Part shown: piece after piece, positions 20,900-23,056 of the stretch
How the letters are laid out: every line of letters starts with the position of its first letter
How positions within the stretch are numbered: the first letter of the stretch is position 1
Assembly: GCA_030592655.1 (NCBI GenBank)
Contig: JAUVIQ010000022.1
Location: 1 to 23,056 of the forward strand
DNA: 23,056 nt
Origin: Planctomycetales bacterium
GTDB taxonomy: Bacteria > Planctomycetota > Phycisphaerae > SM23-33
Direction: 5' to 3'
Notes under the pieces: generated by a model
Told to the model about the DNA's origin: nothing
Database searches by the model: none
What the model saw: only the letters and a program-made list of their open reading frames with translations
Program-made: the position numbers and the translations under genes

Positions 20900-21172
20900 T
20901 TATTGTTCGGACGCATCCAGGTCGGTCAACCCAAGGGCGGACCGACGGGCAAGCCGATACTCCTCTTTCGTCAGAACGCCTTCATTATGAAGACGATCAA
21001 TCTGCTCAATCGTAAAACCGGGGCTGTGCTTGTCGCTTTTACTGAAGACCATTCGTCGTAGAATATGCGCAGCCACACAAATTGCGGCGGTTGCCAGAAC
21101 GCTGCCCAACACCCACACTATCGCAGTGACCGTTCCTTCCTGCTCGGCAATGACAAATGCTATCGGCAACAT
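20900..21172 (-). CDS. SHOCT-domain small membrane protein
   Basis: A 90-aa protein with one or two hydrophobic segments (about 1-10 and 15-37 with IVWVLGSVLATAAICVAAHIL), a basic turn, and a C-terminal SHOCT domain: FTIEQIDRLHNEGVLTKEEYRLAR, in which the helix-turn-helix LxxLxxxGxLTxEEF pattern is plain. SHOCT domains are short oligomerisation modules found at the ends of many membrane proteins; no enzymatic role is expected. An ATG at 21181 is in frame but overlaps a perfect TATAAT on the same strand, so the ATG at 21172, 7 nt after the -10 box, is the better start and gives a leaderless transcript. Divergent from miaB. Confidence 0.82.
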   Translation of the reverse strand: MLPIAFVIAEQEGTVTAIVWVLGSVLATAAICVAAHILRRMVFSKSDKHSPGFTIEQIDRLHNEGVLTKEEYRLARRSALGLTDLDASEQ

Positions 21173-21179
21173 CACGATC

Positions 21180-21188
21180 ATTATACCA
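21180..21188 (-). promoter_or_regulatory. Extended -10 element TGGTATAAT before the SHOCT gene
   Basis: On the - strand TGGTATAAT (complement of 21180-21188) is the same nine bases as upstream of mntA, and both are preceded by G(T) to give GTGGTATAATG. The -35 at 17 bp (TATCAA) is weak. It ends 7 nt before the ATG at 21172. Only about 40 bp separate it from the miaB start, so the two divergent promoters must overlap. Confidence 0.6.
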
Positions 21189-21221
21189 CGCCGCCGGCGA
21201 ATTTGATATGCTTGAATCCAT

Positions 21222-22574
21222 ATGAAGGTTCACCTTAAAACAATGGGCTGTCAGATGAACGTGCTGGACAGCGAGATTCTCCGTTCGCTGCTGGCGTCGT
21301 CCGGGATGGAAATGACCGACGACGCACACGCCGCTGACGTGCTGCTGTATAACACTTGCTCAGTCCGCGAACAGGCCGAGAATAAGGTCCACTCGCACCT
21401 GGGACGGGCGTGCGGAAAAAAGGCCGACGGCAGGGGAGTCATCATCGGCGTGCTCGGCTGTATGGCCCAGCGGCTTGGACCGGAACTTGTCAAACGCCAC
21501 AGAGGCGTCGATATCGTCGCAGGTCCGGGACAACTGGGGCGACTGGTCGAGTTGATTCAGTTAGTCGCCGACGGTGGCGGTCCGCAGATTGCGATGGACC
21601 CGCCCAGGCCGGAAATAAAGACCGACGACAAGATCGAATTTTTCGACCATAAGCGCGATCCGAACCGTTGCCACCTTCCGGGCCAGGCGTACGTTCGCAT
21701 AATGCGCGGATGCGACAAGTTCTGCGCCTACTGCATCGTCCCCTACGTCCGTGGTCCCGAGCGGAGCCGACCGGCGGACGACATCATCGAAGAGGTCCGT
21801 CGGCTTGTCGATGCCGGAGTAACGCAGGTAACACTGCTTGGCCAGACGGTCAATTCGTACCGCTCCGGCGGCGTCGGTCTTGCCGATTTAATGGAACGAC
21901 TGGACGGGTTGGCGGGTTTGAAGCGGATTCGCTTTGTAACGTCTTATCCCGGCGACTTCGACCATGCGATTTTTCAGGCGATGCGCAGCCTGCCGAAGGT
22001 CTGCGAGTATCTGCACATCCCCGCACAGTCGGGTTCGGATAATATGCTCCGTGCGATGGGGCGCCGCTACAGCCGGGGCGAATACGACGATCTTATCGCC
22101 GTCGCCCGCCAAACCGTTCCGGGTATCGCAATCGTCGGCGATTTTATCGTCGGTTTTCCCGGTGAGGCCGAAGAAGACCATGCCGCCTCCGCCGACCTTA
22201 TCCGGCAAAGCGGATACAAAAACTCGTTCATCTTCAAGTATTCGCCCCGTCCCGGAACGACCGGGGCCAAGCGTCTGGCCGACGATATCCCCGAAGATGT
22301 CAAACGCCGACGAAACCGCGAACTGCTGGCAGTGCAGCAGGAAGTCTCGCTGGCTGACAATCGCGCTATGATAGGCCAAACGGCGGAGATTCTCGTCGAG
22401 GGTCCTTCGCCACGTGCGGATAAGCAGCCAAACTCTCAAAACCAACTCGTCGGGCGGACACGAACAGATCATATCGTCGTATTCGACGGAGCCGAAAATC
22501 TTGCCGGTCAATATGCAGATGTAAAAATAACCAACGCAACAGCCTTAACGCTGTTTGGTGAACTTAACGAATAA
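21222..22574 (+). CDS. miaB: MiaB, tRNA 2-methylthio-adenosine synthase
   Basis: A 450-aa radical-SAM methylthiotransferase that converts i6A37 to ms2i6A37 in tRNAs reading UNN codons. The N-terminal domain holds the auxiliary cluster ligands Cys10, Cys46 and Cys80 (MGCQMN, NTCSVRE, GCMAQ). The radical-SAM cluster motif is CDKFCAYC with Cys164, Cys168 and Cys171. The LLGQTVNSY motif follows; the usual Asn of QNVNSY is Thr here. The C-terminal TRAM domain is at about 375-445. Length is normal for the family. There is no Shine-Dalgarno sequence before the ATG at 21222; a weak -10 (TATGCT, 21207-21212) nine nt before it suggests a nearly leaderless mRNA. The gene overlaps the convergent gene by 11 nt. 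Confidence 0.97.
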   Translation: MKVHLKTMGCQMNVLDSEILRSLLASSGMEMTDDAHAADVLLYNTCSVREQAENKVHSHLGRACGKKADGRGVIIGVLGCMAQRLGPELVKRHRGVDIVAGPGQLGRLVELIQLVADGGGPQIAMDPPRPEIKTDDKIEFFDHKRDPNRCHLPGQAYVRIMRGCDKFCAYCIVPYVRGPERSRPADDIIEEVRRLVDAGVTQVTLLGQTVNSYRSGGVGLADLMERLDGLAGLKRIRFVTSYPGDFDHAIFQAMRSLPKVCEYLHIPAQSGSDNMLRAMGRRYSRGEYDDLIAVARQTVPGIAIVGDFIVGFPGEAEEDHAASADLIRQSGYKNSFIFKYSPRPGTTGAKRLADDIPEDVKRRRNRELLAVQQEVSLADNRAMIGQTAEILVEGPSPRADKQPNSQNQLVGRTRTDHIVVFDGAENLAGQYADVKITNATALTLFGELNE

Positions 22575-23056
22575 ACCAATCGCGCAGCACGTCCCAGGCC
22601 TCAATCCCCGCGAATATCAGCCAGGAGATGTTGACAGCCGTGATGAAATCGTAGGGTATTGTCATCCGGCTCCACCGCCACAGGCGAATTTTTAACCACC
22701 AATTCCCCTTTCGCGGGTCGGTTATGGGAGTCTTACCGGCTATGACAGCCTTTGTGTAAAAGATTCGCCGAAGGACTGTCAGCAGAGGCAAGGCCGCCTG
22801 CTGGAGGACCATTGCCGGGACGTTGTATGCGAAGGTTCCGATGAGAATAGCGGCAGATCGCTCGCCGCGCTGCCAGTATCCGACAGTGCAGGAGTTAATG
22901 ATGTCTTCAGCCCGGGCGCGGGTGTACGAGATCATAAACGCATTGAAAAACGCCAGCATACTCAGGAAGACGAATGTAACGTTAGCCGGCGAGCGGGCGG
23001 CGTAATAGACGGCGATGCCCGCATAGACGGCGAAGTCGCTGTAACGGTCGAGCGTG
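22564..23056 (-). CDS. CDP-alcohol phosphatidyltransferase, 5' end outside the window
   Basis: The visible 163 codons are the C-terminal part of an integral membrane phosphatidyltransferase, which joins a CDP-linked lipid and an alcohol (phosphatidylglycerophosphate, phosphatidylinositol or related product). At the right edge the frame reads LDRYSDF, the end of the family motif D-G-x2-A-R-x8-G-x3-D-x3-D, with its last two Asp residues; the start of the motif lies beyond the window. Several hydrophobic helices follow. Basic loops (YTRARAED, WQRGERS) face the cytosol, as in the family. An internal ATG at 22959 is not the true start. The 3' end overlaps miaB by 11 nt on the opposite strand. The exact alcohol cannot be told from this part. 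Confidence 0.85.
   Translation of the reverse strand, partial: TLDRYSDFAVYAGIAVYYAARSPANVTFVFLSMLAFFNAFMISYTRARAEDIINSCTVGYWQRGERSAAILIGTFAYNVPAMVLQQAALPLLTVLRRIFYTKAVIAGKTPITDPRKGNWWLKIRLWRWSRMTIPYDFITAVNISWLIFAGIEAWDVLRDWFIR

Overview
The window looks like chromosomal DNA from a Planctomycetota bacterium, most likely of the Phycisphaerae/Sedimentisphaerales type. The evidence is two PEP-CTERM proteins, a planctomycete-style small membrane protein pair, RsbU-type phosphatases, a Gram-negative lipopolysaccharide (LPS) type operon with WaaP-like kinases, lipoproteins with clear lipoboxes, and intergenic heptamer arrays. This placement is inferred from gene content; no rRNA or other phylogenetic marker was available to test it.

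Left part (1-6411, + strand): the 3' end of a HEAT-repeat protein, then purL (with two PurS-like domains fused at its N terminus) and purQ, which together give the FGAM synthase of purine synthesis. purL and purQ are separated by a 182-nt spacer holding four GC-rich hairpins. A consensus sigma70-type promoter and a roughly 190-nt leader drive a 503-aa PEP-CTERM protein, which ends in a clear intrinsic terminator.

Middle part (6418-10083): a translationally coupled pair of small membrane proteins and an RsbU/SpoIIE-type phosphatase on the - strand, then two toxin-antitoxin modules that converge tail to tail: MntA-HepT (+) and HicA-HicB (-).

Envelope operon (15753 down to 10096, - strand): a DUF2752 membrane protein, two paralogous lipoproteins, an isolated glycosyltransferase C-terminal domain, a protein with two tandem LPS-kinase-like domains, a GT9 heptosyltransferase-like enzyme and a DUF192 lipoprotein. 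Four-base stop/start overlaps are frequent, so this is probably one transcript from a promoter at 15768-15797 that builds or modifies cell-surface glycolipid.

Right part (15984-23056): a DUF89/ARMT1-like damage-control phosphatase, a GAF-domain RsbU-type phosphatase, a very short PEP-CTERM protein with its own promoter and structured leader, clpX, a SHOCT membrane protein divergent from miaB, and the 3' part of a CDP-alcohol phosphatidyltransferase.

The most unusual element is a set of intergenic arrays with a strict 7-bp period (7251-7330, 15814-15848, 15855-15996, 17080-17138, 18672-18699, 19211-19252), plus related 8-9-bp and 16-bp arrays. Several begin exactly at stop codons and several face each other to form long imperfect hairpins. 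They resemble the heptanucleotide STRR repeats known from heterocystous cyanobacteria. A second pattern is a group of genes (hicA, the SHOCT gene, probably mntA) whose -10 box lies 7-10 nt before the ATG, which predicts leaderless transcripts.
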